From a virus: a DNA stretch of 39,588 bases. The notes below the pieces were generated by a model. It ran no database searches and was not told where the DNA came from. It saw only the letters and a list, made by a program, of their open reading frames with translations. The position numbers were made by a program, and so were the translations under genes. Each line of letters opens with the position of its first letter. Within the stretch, counting starts at the first letter, position 1. Shown one piece after another: positions 6,844 to 14,374 of this stretch. The DNA lies in the IMG/VR virus record IMGVR_UViG_3300032236_001549, positions 1 to 39,588 of that record. The stretch is one strand, 5' to 3'.

Positions 6844-7104
6844 TTAATCTTGATTATTAACTACTTCATAAATTGTTGCAGTGATTTGCCTTGGAACTAC
6901 TTCACAGAACTCAGGTTCACTATAATCATAATCTGTATAATAACTTCCTGATCTATTCATGGTCATCTTATAGAACTTACCTTCATATTTAAAGATCGTT
7001 TCTTGAATAGCAAAATCTTTATACTCAGTGACCCAATCACCCTCTTCAATGATTTCTGCACCATCGAGTTCTTCAATACCATAACTACACAAATCTTCAA
7101 ACAT
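6844..7104 (-). CDS. Hypothetical protein
   Basis: The start was placed at 7104 (MFEDLCSYGIEELDG), just behind the upstream stop (TAA-A-ATG); a longer frame to 7164 would overlap the neighbour. 86 residues, acidic, with a Tyr-rich 'SGSYYTDYDYSEPEF' segment near residue 52-66. Function unknown. Confidence 0.75.
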   Translation of the reverse strand: MFEDLCSYGIEELDGAEIIEEGDWVTEYKDFAIQETIFKYEGKFYKMTMNRSGSYYTDYDYSEPEFCEVVPRQITATIYEVVNNQD

Positions 7105-7105
7105 T

Positions 7106-7288
7106 TTAATACTCATCATCGTACCCCACGATATCACAAATTTGTTCAATAAACTGACATGCATTCAGAATAACGTTATCATTCTGATATACTGCTTCTC
7201 CGCAATTAATGTTTTGATCTTCGATAAACTTTACACACACAGAATACAAAACTGCCATTTCCTTTACACTTGGTTCTCTGTCAATCAC
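7106..7288 (-). CDS. Conserved small phage protein with GTG start
   Basis: 60 residues. I choose the GTG at 7288, which overlaps the upstream stop as GTGA, over the ATG at 7321 deep inside the neighbour. The C-terminus 'AVYQNDNVILNACQFIEQIC' followed by 'DIVGY' is a phage family I recognise from other large phages. Function unknown. All-helical appearance. Confidence 0.75.
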   Translation of the reverse strand: MIDREPSVKEMAVLYSVCVKFIEDQNINCGEAVYQNDNVILNACQFIEQICDIVGYDDEY

Positions 7289-7464
7289 TTTCCACTTCCC
7301 TTTAGTGTTCCCTGTACACATTCAATAGACTTAACATCAGGATGCTTACCAATAACAGACACCGTTACACCCTTAGAGATTTCACATTCCTTTTGTGTCT
7401 TGAATACAGCAACCTTTGCGTCATCGGTTGTCGTAAATAATACAATCAATAGCCACCCAGTCAT
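7285..7464 (-). CDS. Small, possibly exported protein with Cys pair
   Basis: 59 residues, beginning MTGWLLIVLFTTTDDAKVAV. A short hydrophobic N-terminus is followed by a small domain with two Cys (about residues 27 and 50). This resembles the right-arm protein at 29495-29671 in layout. It is coupled downstream by GTGA. Function unknown. Confidence 0.65.
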   Translation of the reverse strand: MTGWLLIVLFTTTDDAKVAVFKTQKECEISKGVTVSVIGKHPDVKSIECVQGTLKGSGK

Positions 7465-7465
7465 A

Positions 7466-8164
7466 TTAACATCCCTCTAAAACTTCTGGAATGTAATCCA
7501 GATAATAATTACCATTCACTTTACGAAATGCAGCCGATTCATCATTAATAATCATATCTACGTCATGATGAGTGATTTCATAATCAATGAATCCGTACTC
7601 TTCATCATAAACCCTAAAGACATATCTAACGGGATCTGTTCCTAAACGAATAAGACAACCTTTTACACCATTAGCAGGAGCACAAGTATTCTCTTCAATG
7701 GGTCTTTCAGGATCACCCGGATCATCAAATTCCTGATTCTCATCAATGATCGTCAATTCACCATCAATGATTCGCATTACTACCCTAGAACCATTGGGGG
7801 ACGAAGATCTGGTATATGATCTTCCACCATCAATCATGACTCCATCTTTAACTCTGTAGTCATAGTGAAATCTGCTGTAGATTACAATTCCATCTTCAGT
7901 AGATACTCCATCGATATCAACTTCAGTTACAGAAATCCCATCTGATACTACATACTGATCATTTTTGAAATCATAGGAAAAAGCCATGTAATTACTTCCT
8001 TGTGGATGCTTTTCCTTAGAGTAAAAGATCAAAGAAGGAGAATCTCTCCAACGATTATTTACTTTAATTGAAGATTCACAGACAAATTTACAATTATACT
8101 TTTCTTCAAGGGCTTTAATATTAACATGTTCCCAATAGGAACTAACACTTAAATCGATCTTCAT
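7466..8164 (-). CDS. Hypothetical protein, beta-rich
   Basis: 232 residues without recognised motifs. The sequence alternates short strands and turns rich in Asp, Gly and Tyr, with a 'DPGDPERPIEENTCAPANG' loop near 147-165 and 'DYEITHHDVDMII' near 195-207. No signal peptide. It overlaps the tiny upstream gene as ATGA. Function unknown. Confidence 0.8.
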   Translation of the reverse strand: MKIDLSVSSYWEHVNIKALEEKYNCKFVCESSIKVNNRWRDSPSLIFYSKEKHPQGSNYMAFSYDFKNDQYVVSDGISVTEVDIDGVSTEDGIVIYSRFHYDYRVKDGVMIDGGRSYTRSSSPNGSRVVMRIIDGELTIIDENQEFDDPGDPERPIEENTCAPANGVKGCLIRLGTDPVRYVFRVYDEEYGFIDYEITHHDVDMIINDESAAFRKVNGNYYLDYIPEVLEGC

Positions 8165-8250
8165 AATTCACTTACCTTGTACCAATTAATACATTCTTTA
8201 TTATGGAACTCGAAACATTCCCAAGGCCCGAATATCACTTTACCAAACAT
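8161..8250 (-). CDS. Very small hypothetical protein
   Basis: 29 residues, MFGKVIFGPWECFEFHNKEC and nine more. Too short to judge by length. It fills the gap exactly, overlaps the next start as ATGA, and has an aromatic, Cys-containing composition unlike random frames. No strong ribosome-binding site is visible. Confidence 0.5.
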   Translation of the reverse strand: MFGKVIFGPWECFEFHNKECINWYKVSEL

Positions 8251-8470
8251 CATTATTATCGATGCTGTTAATATAATTCCTAAAAAGATCCCAAAAAGAA
8301 TGTCTTGATTCATATTTTCTAAACTCTGCATTAAATATAACTAGTAAGCCACGATAAAGTTCAATATGATTTTCTAGTTTTGCAAACTCTATCTTGATAG
8401 TAAGAAAATCGAATCTTTCTTCATATTCTGAAGGAATATCATATTTGATCTTGTTGAATTGCTTTTTCAT
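8240..8470 (-). CDS. Hypothetical protein
   Basis: 76 residues, beginning MKKQFNKIKYDIPSEYEERF, helical and charged. It begins 32 bases inside the 3' end of the RNA ligase gene, a longer overlap than usual here. Function unknown. Confidence 0.7.
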   Translation of the reverse strand: MKKQFNKIKYDIPSEYEERFDFLTIKIEFAKLENHIELYRGLLVIFNAEFRKYESRHSFWDLFRNYINSIDNNDVW

Positions 8471-9371
8471 CCAGATAGTTTCCTAGATAATTTCTTATCC
8501 ATTCTAACCTATCTTGTTCCTGAAGTAAAGTAAATTCTTCAACATTCATCTGAATATGATCAATTAATGGAAAATATTCTTCTGGATATGACTCTTTGAT
8601 GTTCTTGTTTAGTAATTTATCTGTATTATTACACCGAGCAAAGAACTTTTGGATCAGATAATAAGGACTCTTGATTTTTGTTGCTCTGTGGTCATCTGTG
8701 TATAGTACGTACCCTTCATGCCTACAATCCTTTATACGATCCTTCAATTCACCGAATCGCATTTTTTCTGGCTTTCCTACAGAATTACCATAGATGAAAT
8801 GATTGTATTCATGTACAGGAACTACATTAGTATTCCAGATATTTGCTCTAAAACCAAGAAAATAGGCTCCAACTTTTTCTGGAATAATGTGTGGATCACA
8901 AGGATGAACAATTTCATAGAGAAGAGTTGATCCACACTTTGCTAACATTTCTACCCTGGCTATCTGATCTTCAGTCAATGATTGATGAAGAATAACAGAT
9001 CCCATTGAGACAAAATCCGAATCAATTGATCCTGTAGTAGAAAAGAGTAACTTACCTTCATAATAACTAACAGATAACATGAACCCATTAACTTTACGAA
9101 TAGCAGTTACCATTTCATCCGCACCAATCCTAGGTGCTCTTGCTTCAATACCATAATTGTAGATTTTTCTGAAAGGATTAGCAATCAGATTATATTTTTC
9201 ATCAATGACCGCTCCTCTTGTATTCTCAATTATATCATTCCAAATCGAATCGAAAAAACAGCGATTTTTATACTTTAGAACAAAAACACCAGGAATAGAA
9301 GTTTCTTTCTTTGAAACTAACTTAGGATTAGATTCAACAAATTGCTTAACAGTTTCAGCATTAACGATCAT
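8439..9371 (-). CDS. RNA ligase, T4 Rnl1-like
   Basis: 310 residues. The nucleotidyltransferase motifs are visible: motif I K93-V-N-G with the probable adenylated lysine, 'TRGAVID' at 51-57 before it, 'LYEIVHP' (motif III region, about 151-157), E219-G-Y-V (motif IV) and K232-I-K-S-P (motif V). The family joins RNA 3'-OH and 5'-phosphate ends; T4 Rnl1 repairs host tRNA cut as an antiphage defence. The C-terminal domain (250-310) does not look like that of T4. The start at 9371 overlaps the upstream stop as ATGA. Confidence 0.9.
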   Translation of the reverse strand: MIVNAETVKQFVESNPKLVSKKETSIPGVFVLKYKNRCFFDSIWNDIIENTRGAVIDEKYNLIANPFRKIYNYGIEARAPRIGADEMVTAIRKVNGFMLSVSYYEGKLLFSTTGSIDSDFVSMGSVILHQSLTEDQIARVEMLAKCGSTLLYEIVHPCDPHIIPEKVGAYFLGFRANIWNTNVVPVHEYNHFIYGNSVGKPEKMRFGELKDRIKDCRHEGYVLYTDDHRATKIKSPYYLIQKFFARCNNTDKLLNKNIKESYPEEYFPLIDHIQMNVEEFTLLQEQDRLEWIRNYLGNYLDEKAIQQDQI

Positions 9372-9550
9372 GGCATGTATTTCAGGCAAAGAACTGCAAT
9401 AGAATAAAACATACAGATAAAAGAGGAAATCAAAAGGATTACTCCAATAATATCCGCTTTATTATGTTGATAAGAGCATGGACTTGATCCAAAAATATTA
9501 AGGATGAGAAATCCAATGACAAATAGACACAACCCAACAATGCTAATCAT
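9368..9550 (-). CDS. Small two-helix membrane protein
   Basis: 60 residues, beginning MISIVGLCLFVIGFLILNIF. Two transmembrane segments (about 1-20 and 34-55) are joined by a short polar loop with one Cys. The start at 9550 is preferred over 9565 because of the small overlap with the upstream stop. Function unknown. Confidence 0.75.
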   Translation of the reverse strand: MISIVGLCLFVIGFLILNIFGSSPCSYQHNKADIIGVILLISSFICMFYSIAVLCLKYMP

Positions 9551-10073
9551 GATAATAAACTCCACTATAACATAATTCTAGTTTAGAGATTGTTTTTTCC
9601 CATGAAGAATGATGAATAGCAATCCCACCTTTTACTCCCCATTCCTGACAGTTCACCAACGTATCATCGATCAAAAGTCTTCCTGGTCCAGCATAACTCT
9701 TCTTGAGTTTCTTTCCGGCAACAAAAATAGATGGAAAATGAATATCGTGCTTACGCAACCAATACATTTTCTGCTCAACCATCGTTTCAAAACAATCAAT
9801 ATAACCAACAGATCCTAAGATACTAATCGGTAATGTATGATGGAAAGCTAGAATATGATAAAGAAACTCAATACCTTCATACATATCAGGCATTGGACTA
9901 AGGTTTCTAAACTCTTGTCTTTCAATGAAATCAGAAAAGTTACTTCTATTGTATTCCTTTTCTTTGTTCTTTGAGGGATGATCTAATTCACTATAGAGTT
10001 CGCGATATCGTTCGTAAAACGAGGCAAGAACCCCATCTACATCCACAAAAATCTCTTCAACTTTTAATCTCAT
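9543..10073 (-). CDS. HAD-superfamily phosphatase (5'-nucleotidase-like)
   Basis: 176 residues from the start at 10073. The nucleophile motif EIFVDVDGVLASF has Asp11 and the acid/base Asp13; 'SILGSVG' supplies the Ser motif II, and 'RLLIDDTLVN' the paired acidic motif near residue 140. The fold and length fit phage 5'(3')-deoxyribonucleotidase-like HADs, which dephosphorylate nucleotides. A role as a separate 3'-phosphatase for RNA repair is an alternative. The start overlaps the upstream gene by 17 bases. Confidence 0.85.
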   Translation of the reverse strand: MRLKVEEIFVDVDGVLASFYERYRELYSELDHPSKNKEKEYNRSNFSDFIERQEFRNLSPMPDMYEGIEFLYHILAFHHTLPISILGSVGYIDCFETMVEQKMYWLRKHDIHFPSIFVAGKKLKKSYAGPGRLLIDDTLVNCQEWGVKGGIAIHHSSWEKTISKLELCYSGVYYHD

Positions 10074-10383
10074 TTTCAGAATCCAACATAGCTTTAGTAA
10101 AATCTTGAATCTTATTATACTCTGAAAGCTTTGCTGGGTCAATACTTTTATATGTTGTTACTGGAATGCATGGAACAAGATTCAGTCCATTATTATGAGC
10201 AGGATTTTCAATCTCACCATCAACAGTCCAACGATACATTGACTGGTGTCCATTAGGTAAGATTACATAACCGACAATTCGATACTTTTCTTCTCCAGTT
10301 AGGATAGTATATCCGAGTTTAAAGGTCCACCCACAAGCAGTTTTACAGGTTCCTCTTTGTTGCACATAATCAAAAATATTCAT
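10057..10383 (-). CDS. Conserved phage hypothetical protein
   Basis: The start was set at 10383 (MNIFDYVQQRGTCKT) directly after the upstream stop. 108 residues: an N-terminal beta domain ('YRIVGYVILPNGHQSMYRW' around 39-57, then 'TVDGEIENPAHNNGLNLV') with the look of a widespread phage family whose function is unknown, and a helical tail. Confidence 0.75.
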   Translation of the reverse strand: MNIFDYVQQRGTCKTACGWTFKLGYTILTGEEKYRIVGYVILPNGHQSMYRWTVDGEIENPAHNNGLNLVPCIPVTTYKSIDPAKLSEYNKIQDFTKAMLDSENEIKS

Positions 10384-10384
10384 T

Positions 10385-10636
10385 TCAAATCCCCGGATTA
10401 ACCAGAACATCAGGGTGTTCTTTTGGGTCTTTAACCGCGAACCCCCTGATATCTATTTGTTTCAAAATTCTTACTTGGTACTTTTTTCCTTGTTCAATCT
10501 GTTCCAACATAGAAAGATATTCCCATTGGTCTATATCTACCCAAGGAGTAAATCGAACACCATATTCATTTATCTCATCACTGAACCATCTTCCTTGGTA
10601 AACACATAATTCAACATCTGAAACGGATAGTCCCAA
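10385..10636 (-). CDS. Hypothetical protein with likely TTG start
   Basis: 83 residues. No ATG precedes the conserved-looking part; the best start is TTG at 10636 with AGG eight bases upstream. Trp and acidic residues are frequent ('YQGRWFSDEINEYG'). A TATAAT lies at 10650-10655 upstream but lacks a -35 partner. Function unknown. Confidence 0.65.
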   Translation of the reverse strand: MGLSVSDVELCVYQGRWFSDEINEYGVRFTPWVDIDQWEYLSMLEQIEQGKKYQVRILKQIDIRGFAVKDPKEHPDVLVNPGI

Positions 10637-10674
10637 TTCTTTTACCTAAATTATAGTATTTATTTTATAAAGCA

Positions 10675-10899
10675 CTACTTAATTCTAGTAACTTCAGTTT
10701 TACCAAATGCACCGGCTCGTGAACAGTAAATACTTCCATCAAGATACCATTCATATTCTTTATATCCATTCTCATTACACAATTTGTTTGCTTCATATGA
10801 TTTTGGTAGTGAACCTACTGCAAATAGGATCATTAAGATACCAATAAGACCAACTACAAACATCACAACATCAAAAAAATCAAACTTACTTTTAAGCAT
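10675..10899 (-). CDS. Small membrane protein with conserved Cys pair
   Basis: 74 residues. A transmembrane segment (about 9-28) is followed by 'LCNENGY…DGSIYCSRAGAFG'. The design matches the protein at 2171-2380, so they are paralogues; the Cys pair may form a disulfide outside the membrane. A GAGGA ribosome-binding site lies upstream. Function unknown. Confidence 0.8.
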   Translation of the reverse strand: MLKSKFDFFDVVMFVVGLIGILMILFAVGSLPKSYEANKLCNENGYKEYEWYLDGSIYCSRAGAFGKTEVTRIK

Positions 10900-10922
10900 T
10901 GTTAAGAATCCTCAATATAATA

Positions 10923-11039
10923 TTAATAACCTACTCTACTAATGTAAAGTGGGATAAATCCAAGTAGAAACCAACCAGTATAAATGTAAATTGTTAGTCC
11001 ACCGTTACACTGTTTTTTCCATTGCTTTTTGTAAATCAT
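10923..11039 (-). CDS. Very small membrane protein
   Basis: 38 residues, MIYKKQWKKQCNGGLTIYIY followed by a hydrophobic segment ending in SRVGY. A basic N-terminus plus one transmembrane helix. It fits exactly between its neighbours and is in the same orientation. Function unknown. Confidence 0.65.
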   Translation of the reverse strand: MIYKKQWKKQCNGGLTIYIYTGWFLLGFIPLYISRVGY

Positions 11040-11041
11040 AA

Positions 11042-11206
11042 TTAGTATTCAATGACTTCTTTAATGAAATTAACTACCCACTGAATAAAAAGAATCCAAG
11101 TGAGTAGTTTAATCGACTCCCACACTGAAATGCCAGACCATGTTATTACCCAACAGATTACAACATAACCTAGCAAATCAGTTACTCTAGAACCCCAATT
11201 TTTCAT
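11042..11206 (-). CDS. Small membrane protein
   Basis: 54 residues, beginning MKNWGSRVTDLLGYVVICWV. Two short hydrophobic segments (about 11-22 and 34-46) are separated by a Trp-containing polar turn. It follows the stop of the gene at 11209 by two bases. Function unknown. Confidence 0.7.
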   Translation of the reverse strand: MKNWGSRVTDLLGYVVICWVITWSGISVWESIKLLTWILFIQWVVNFIKEVIEY

Positions 11207-11208
11207 GA

Positions 11209-12114
11209 TCAAATATGACAATCAATAATAGAAATGCGAGTATCATCAGAAACTGAATCAATGATTGATTTCAATTCATCATCCCAAATGGATTGTTCTT
11301 TGTCTCCTGAAGACATTCCCCACCAACCCATAGATCCCTTTTCTCTCCACTCGCTATTAATAACAAATGCAAATGTACTAATTGCACTATTACGTGCCTT
11401 AGATACATATTCTTCTCGTGTCACAAGGAACTCATCAAACCCAACCCAACGATGCATCCCAGCTTCTGATAGCTCCTCTAGCGCACTTTGGTTATTGTAG
11501 AAATCCCTCGCTTCATCAATATTATCGATACGATCACGAACAGAGGCCCATGTCTCCCACGTAGCATTACCAACTACAGCATGGATTTCATCCCAACTAG
11601 TTCCTGCTTCAACTCCCGCATCATTACGCATACCTTCAAAATCAATATCACGCTTCAATGCTGAGTCACAGTAGTTAGATGCAATTTCTTCTCCAGCATT
11701 AGTCCAAGAACGCTCACCATGTTCACCAGTAGAGCCATCCTTCAACTTGAGAAATCCTGACCATCTGCCCCCAATTTGATACCAATCCCACTTAGAATCT
11801 CGATTAGTGCGATTTACAGCCTTAATCAATTTACCGTCCTTAACAATCGCATAACCATACTTGTGTTCATCTTCAATATCAACTTCAGATTCATCTTCTG
11901 CTTCAGAAAGTCCATGATATTCAAGTGCATACTCTAGGGCACTGACATCCTCATCTTCCTCAGGTTCAAAATTATTCATTGTGTCAATTACTTCATCAGT
12001 AATATCTTCATCAATGACATATTCATTATTGATTCCAGTACATTCGAATTCATGATAAGGAGCAAGTTGCTCCTCGACATTATCACCAAAAACCATTACT
12101 GCAAAGTGTGACAT
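11209..12114 (-). CDS. Conserved phage protein, MSHF family
   Basis: 301 residues. The start MSHFAVMVFGDNVEEQLAPY and the later 'WDWYQIGGRWSGFLKLKDG' are hallmarks of a protein family found in many unrelated phages of Gram-negative bacteria; its function is unknown. A very acidic region spans about 30-80. A second Trp/Gly-rich segment ('EKGSMGWWGMSSGDK') is near residue 258-272. It overlaps the next gene as TAATG or similar. Confidence 0.9.
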   Translation of the reverse strand: MSHFAVMVFGDNVEEQLAPYHEFECTGINNEYVIDEDITDEVIDTMNNFEPEEDEDVSALEYALEYHGLSEAEDESEVDIEDEHKYGYAIVKDGKLIKAVNRTNRDSKWDWYQIGGRWSGFLKLKDGSTGEHGERSWTNAGEEIASNYCDSALKRDIDFEGMRNDAGVEAGTSWDEIHAVVGNATWETWASVRDRIDNIDEARDFYNNQSALEELSEAGMHRWVGFDEFLVTREEYVSKARNSAISTFAFVINSEWREKGSMGWWGMSSGDKEQSIWDDELKSIIDSVSDDTRISIIDCHI

Positions 12115-12281
12115 TATGCTACATCCTTTAAAAATTGTTCAAATTCTTGTTCAGTTGAATAGTGTTGAATCACTCGTTTTAGGGAATTTATTAATTCTGA
12201 GTCTTCATCAAGATCAGCCTCAAATTCATATTGAAAAATAAGATCATCTCTAATAATTTTTGTACGTTCATCAATATCCAT
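12114..12281 (-). CDS. Small hypothetical protein
   Basis: The start at 12281 (MDIDERTKIIRDD) has a strong GGAGGAG ribosome-binding site; a longer frame to 12368 is rejected as overlapping the neighbour. 55 residues, helical, acidic. Function unknown. Confidence 0.75.
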   Translation of the reverse strand: MDIDERTKIIRDDLIFQYEFEADLDEDSELINSLKRVIQHYSTEQEFEQFLKDVA

Positions 12282-12282
12282 T

Positions 12283-12537
12283 TCACTCCTCCATCTGACT
12301 TTGTAAAAATAAATCTGCGGCAACCCAAGTACATAATCCATGTGCATCTGATGATGCCAAAGGTTCACCTACACCAAAATAACCAACCTCACCGTCAGGA
12401 TATCTCACCAAAACTAAAGCAGACATTTCATCAATGTATTGTTCATCTTGATAAATGTCTGCTATTTCCCTCAATCCTTTACAAAAAGGAGGTGGTTCTG
12501 GAAATTCCAATAATGTGAGATTTCCTTTAGACTTCAC
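12283..12537 (-). CDS. Small hypothetical protein with GTG start
   Basis: 84 residues if started at the GTG at 12537, which overlaps the upstream stop as GTGA, the same arrangement as at 5370 and 7288. It has a 'LLEFPEPPPF' N-terminus, then an alpha/beta core 'ALVLVRYPDGEVGYFGVGE' and a C-terminal helix. This resembles a small phage family of unknown function. An ATG at 12570 is the alternative start. Confidence 0.7.
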   Translation of the reverse strand: MKSKGNLTLLEFPEPPPFCKGLREIADIYQDEQYIDEMSALVLVRYPDGEVGYFGVGEPLASSDAHGLCTWVAADLFLQSQMEE

Positions 12538-12767
12538 CTTACACCATGAACTTGTGTATACTGACGGCAAATGGTTTCAAGTCCATTTGAATCAGGGGAA
12601 GTACAAGCAAACCGCGAATCAATGGTTACAGTCTTTGTACTATACGTGCTATAGATTTGATAAGCTGCATTAACAATAATGACTAGAGTACAAGAAAGAA
12701 TCAATGATCGCATTGCAACGCTTTCTTCAAACACAGAGAAAAACCCATTCCAAAAATGCTTACCCAT
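12534..12767 (-). CDS. Small single-pass membrane protein
   Basis: 77 residues from the start at 12767 (MGKHFWNGFFSVFEESVAMR), with GAGG upstream. The transmembrane segment spans about 20-38, followed by an exported-looking tail with two Cys ('RFACTSPDSNGLETICRQY'). This is the third type of Cys-pair tail in the arm. Function unknown. Confidence 0.75.
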   Translation of the reverse strand: MGKHFWNGFFSVFEESVAMRSLILSCTLVIIVNAAYQIYSTYSTKTVTIDSRFACTSPDSNGLETICRQYTQVHGVR

Positions 12768-12775
12768 GATAAACC

Positions 12776-13180
12776 TCAAATGTTAAAATAATTCACATCA
12801 ACGAGAACACGATCTATTGTACTTGAATCACTAGGATAAGTCAAGATAATTTCAACAATAACCAGATCTTTTTTCTTTGCTTCTTGAAGCATATTAGACG
12901 AACCTTTGCTCTTTCCGTCCCAGATAAGAACAAGACCATCAGCATATTCTGCCATCTGTTTATTTCTCATGGGTCCGGCACAACGTCCATATTTTTCCCA
13001 ATCTGCAGGAAAAAGTTTAACATCAATATCGTTATTAGAAGCAAACTCTTCACCAAGATTATCAACTCCCTTGGCTTTACCAGACACTATTTCTTTTATG
13101 TCATAAGGAAAGAGTTTAATCGCCTCAGAAACAACATTGTAATCTGTAATCGTTCTTGTTCCTGCGACAATGACCTTCAT
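12776..13180 (-). CDS. DUF2493 / YspA-like SLOG-family protein
   Basis: 134 residues, starting at 13180. 'KVIVAGTRTITDY' is the first strand and loop, 'IVSGKAKGVDNLGEEFA' the nucleotide-binding-type loop, 'PADWEKYGRCAGPMRNKQMAEYADGL…W' the family signature and 'KGSSNMLQEAKKKDL' the last helix. SLOG domains bind nucleotide-derived ligands or act on them; no specific role is known for the phage members. A second nucleotide-related protein is at 15034. Confidence 0.9.
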   Translation of the reverse strand: MKVIVAGTRTITDYNVVSEAIKLFPYDIKEIVSGKAKGVDNLGEEFASNNDIDVKLFPADWEKYGRCAGPMRNKQMAEYADGLVLIWDGKSKGSSNMLQEAKKKDLVIVEIILTYPSDSSTIDRVLVDVNYFNI

Positions 13181-13187
13181 TGGCTCA

Positions 13188-13385
13188 TCACTGAACTTCA
13201 GAAGACTCATCAATGACTCCAATCACCTTACAATGCTTATTTCTTGGAAGATCTTTTTCGCAATTCTCGATTGCCTTACGATAAAGGTTGGTTGGTGACG
13301 TTGAACTGGCTCCAATAACCAAAAGAATGACAACTACTCCTAACAGAATCCCTGTAAAAAATGCACCAGAATCATTATTATCCAT
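13188..13385 (-). CDS. Small membrane protein
   Basis: 65 residues. A transmembrane helix (about 8-27) is followed by 'AIENCEKDLPRNKHCKVIGV', a pattern I recognise from many phage membrane proteins. The Cys pair places it loosely with the genes at 2171 and 10675. Function unknown. Confidence 0.8.
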   Translation of the reverse strand: MDNNDSGAFFTGILLGVVVILLVIGASSTSPTNLYRKAIENCEKDLPRNKHCKVIGVIDESSEVQ

Positions 13386-13568
13386 TCACATATTCTCCGA
13401 TTTAAATTTTTCAAGTTGACTTTCAACATTCTTAAGAACAGTCAGAATATTAGTATATCCTTCTGGTTGTTCCTTTTCCATTTGTTCATTGAAGTCTTTG
13501 ACTCTTTTACTCAGGGTTTCAATATGCTCACTCATTTCTGGTGGTAGATTGTCGTTAATCGTGTTCAA
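13386..13568 (-). CDS. Small coiled-coil-like protein
   Basis: 60 residues, charged and helical, with heptad-like spacing of Leu/Ile/Val (IETLSKRVKDFNEQM, ILTVLKNVESQLEKF). It overlaps the upstream gene by 14 bases. Function unknown. Confidence 0.7.
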   Translation of the reverse strand: MNTINDNLPPEMSEHIETLSKRVKDFNEQMEKEQPEGYTNILTVLKNVESQLEKFKSENM

Positions 13569-13743
13569 CTGATAACTCCTTCATTCTTGATAAAAGTTTA
13601 TTTAAAGGTTCATGCATCATTACCCTACAACAACTAATGTATATTGGATTAAACATATTACCAGAATCAGATTCTTCTGTGTAATCAAGATATTTGGTAA
13701 AAAATTCATTAACCAATTTTTTTAATTCTTGTTCTTCAGTCAT
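13555..13743 (-). CDS. Small hypothetical protein
   Basis: The start is at 13743 (MTEEQELKKLVNEFF) with AAGGA upstream; the frame extends to 13797 but would overlap the next gene. 62 residues, helical, with two adjacent Cys (residues 34-35). Function unknown. Confidence 0.7.
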   Translation of the reverse strand: MTEEQELKKLVNEFFTKYLDYTEESDSGNMFNPIYISCCRVMMHEPLNKLLSRMKELSVEHD

Positions 13744-13756
13744 AACATATTCCTTA

Positions 13757-13924
13757 TCATGCATCTGGATAAACTCCAATAACACATGTATTATCACTTA
13801 TCACATAATACAACTGGATATTATCAAGTACCTGTCTAAATTCACCACTAAACTTGTCGAAGATCATGATTTCAGTATCTTCATCAAATTCAGATAAAAT
13901 TTCTTTAAATTCTTTTATGTTCAA
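13757..13924 (-). CDS. Small protein with TTG start, 'D-T-E-I-M-I-F' family
   Basis: 55 residues: start codon TTG, then NIKEFKEILSEFDEDTEIMI and on. No ATG is available in the right place; AGGA sits nine bases before the TTG. The pattern of an N-terminal helix, 'F-x-x-D-x-E-I' and a beta strand matches the small protein at 27177-27332. It is a common design in phage accessory proteins. Function unknown. Confidence 0.65.
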   Translation of the reverse strand: MNIKEFKEILSEFDEDTEIMIFDKFSGEFRQVLDNIQLYYVISDNTCVIGVYPDA

Positions 13925-14150
13925 AGTTTTTTTCCTTTAGTCTTTCCAAAGCCATAAATGCTTTATCTTCCATTTCTTGATCGTACCAAGAAATCCCACA
14001 TTTCATTGCTTCAATGAACCAATGTTCAATTTCTTCTACAATGTCAGATCTGTAATACTTTGTCTGTTGATGATAGAGTGGGATATATCCACAATGAAGT
14101 TTTCCTGAAGGTTCGACTTCAACGAAAACATTGACTGGTGCTTTGTTCAT
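13905..14150 (-). CDS. Hypothetical protein
   Basis: 81 residues, beginning MNKAPVNVFVEVEPSGKLHC. An N-terminal beta part is followed by a long helix (EEIEHWFIEAMKCGISWYD…FMALERLKEK). It is first in the operon behind the promoter at 14174-14202, with a TAGGAG ribosome-binding site. Function unknown. Confidence 0.75.
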   Translation of the reverse strand: MNKAPVNVFVEVEPSGKLHCGYIPLYHQQTKYYRSDIVEEIEHWFIEAMKCGISWYDQEMEDKAFMALERLKEKNFEHKRI

Positions 14151-14173
14151 AATATTCTCCTAAATTTTGAGGC

Positions 14174-14202
14174 ATTTTACATCAAAAAAGGATTTTAGTC
14201 AA
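14174..14202 (-). promoter_or_regulatory. Sigma70 promoter
   Basis: TTGACT (14197-14202) and TAAAAT (14174-14179) on the minus strand with a 17-base spacer. The -35 overlaps the end of the gene at 14195-14374. It should drive the gene at 13905-14150 and those downstream. Confidence 0.82.
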
Positions 14203-14374
14203 CCTTTAACACTTCTCTGGACTCTTCAATCACATTACGAACAGATCGACCATTGACTTTCAGATGATCTGTATATGCCTTATCGTATTGAACTCTTCCA
14301 GAACAACCATCATAAATTAAAAGATCACCAGATTTAACTTCTTCTTTATAATTTTTAAATGTTATCGTCTTCAT
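14195..14374 (-). CDS. Small hypothetical protein
   Basis: 59 residues from the start at 14374 (MKTITFKNYKEEVKSGD). The segment 'GDLLIYDGCSGRVQYDK' looks like a small beta-barrel. It overlaps the upstream gene's acidic tail by 20 bases. Function unknown. Confidence 0.7.
   Translation of the reverse strand: MKTITFKNYKEEVKSGDLLIYDGCSGRVQYDKAYTDHLKVNGRSVRNVIEESREVLKVD

Noticed and set aside
10650-10655. TATAAT before the gene at 10385-10636 as a promoter
   Set aside because: The expected -35 position reads GTAGTG and there is no extended -10, so support is too weak.
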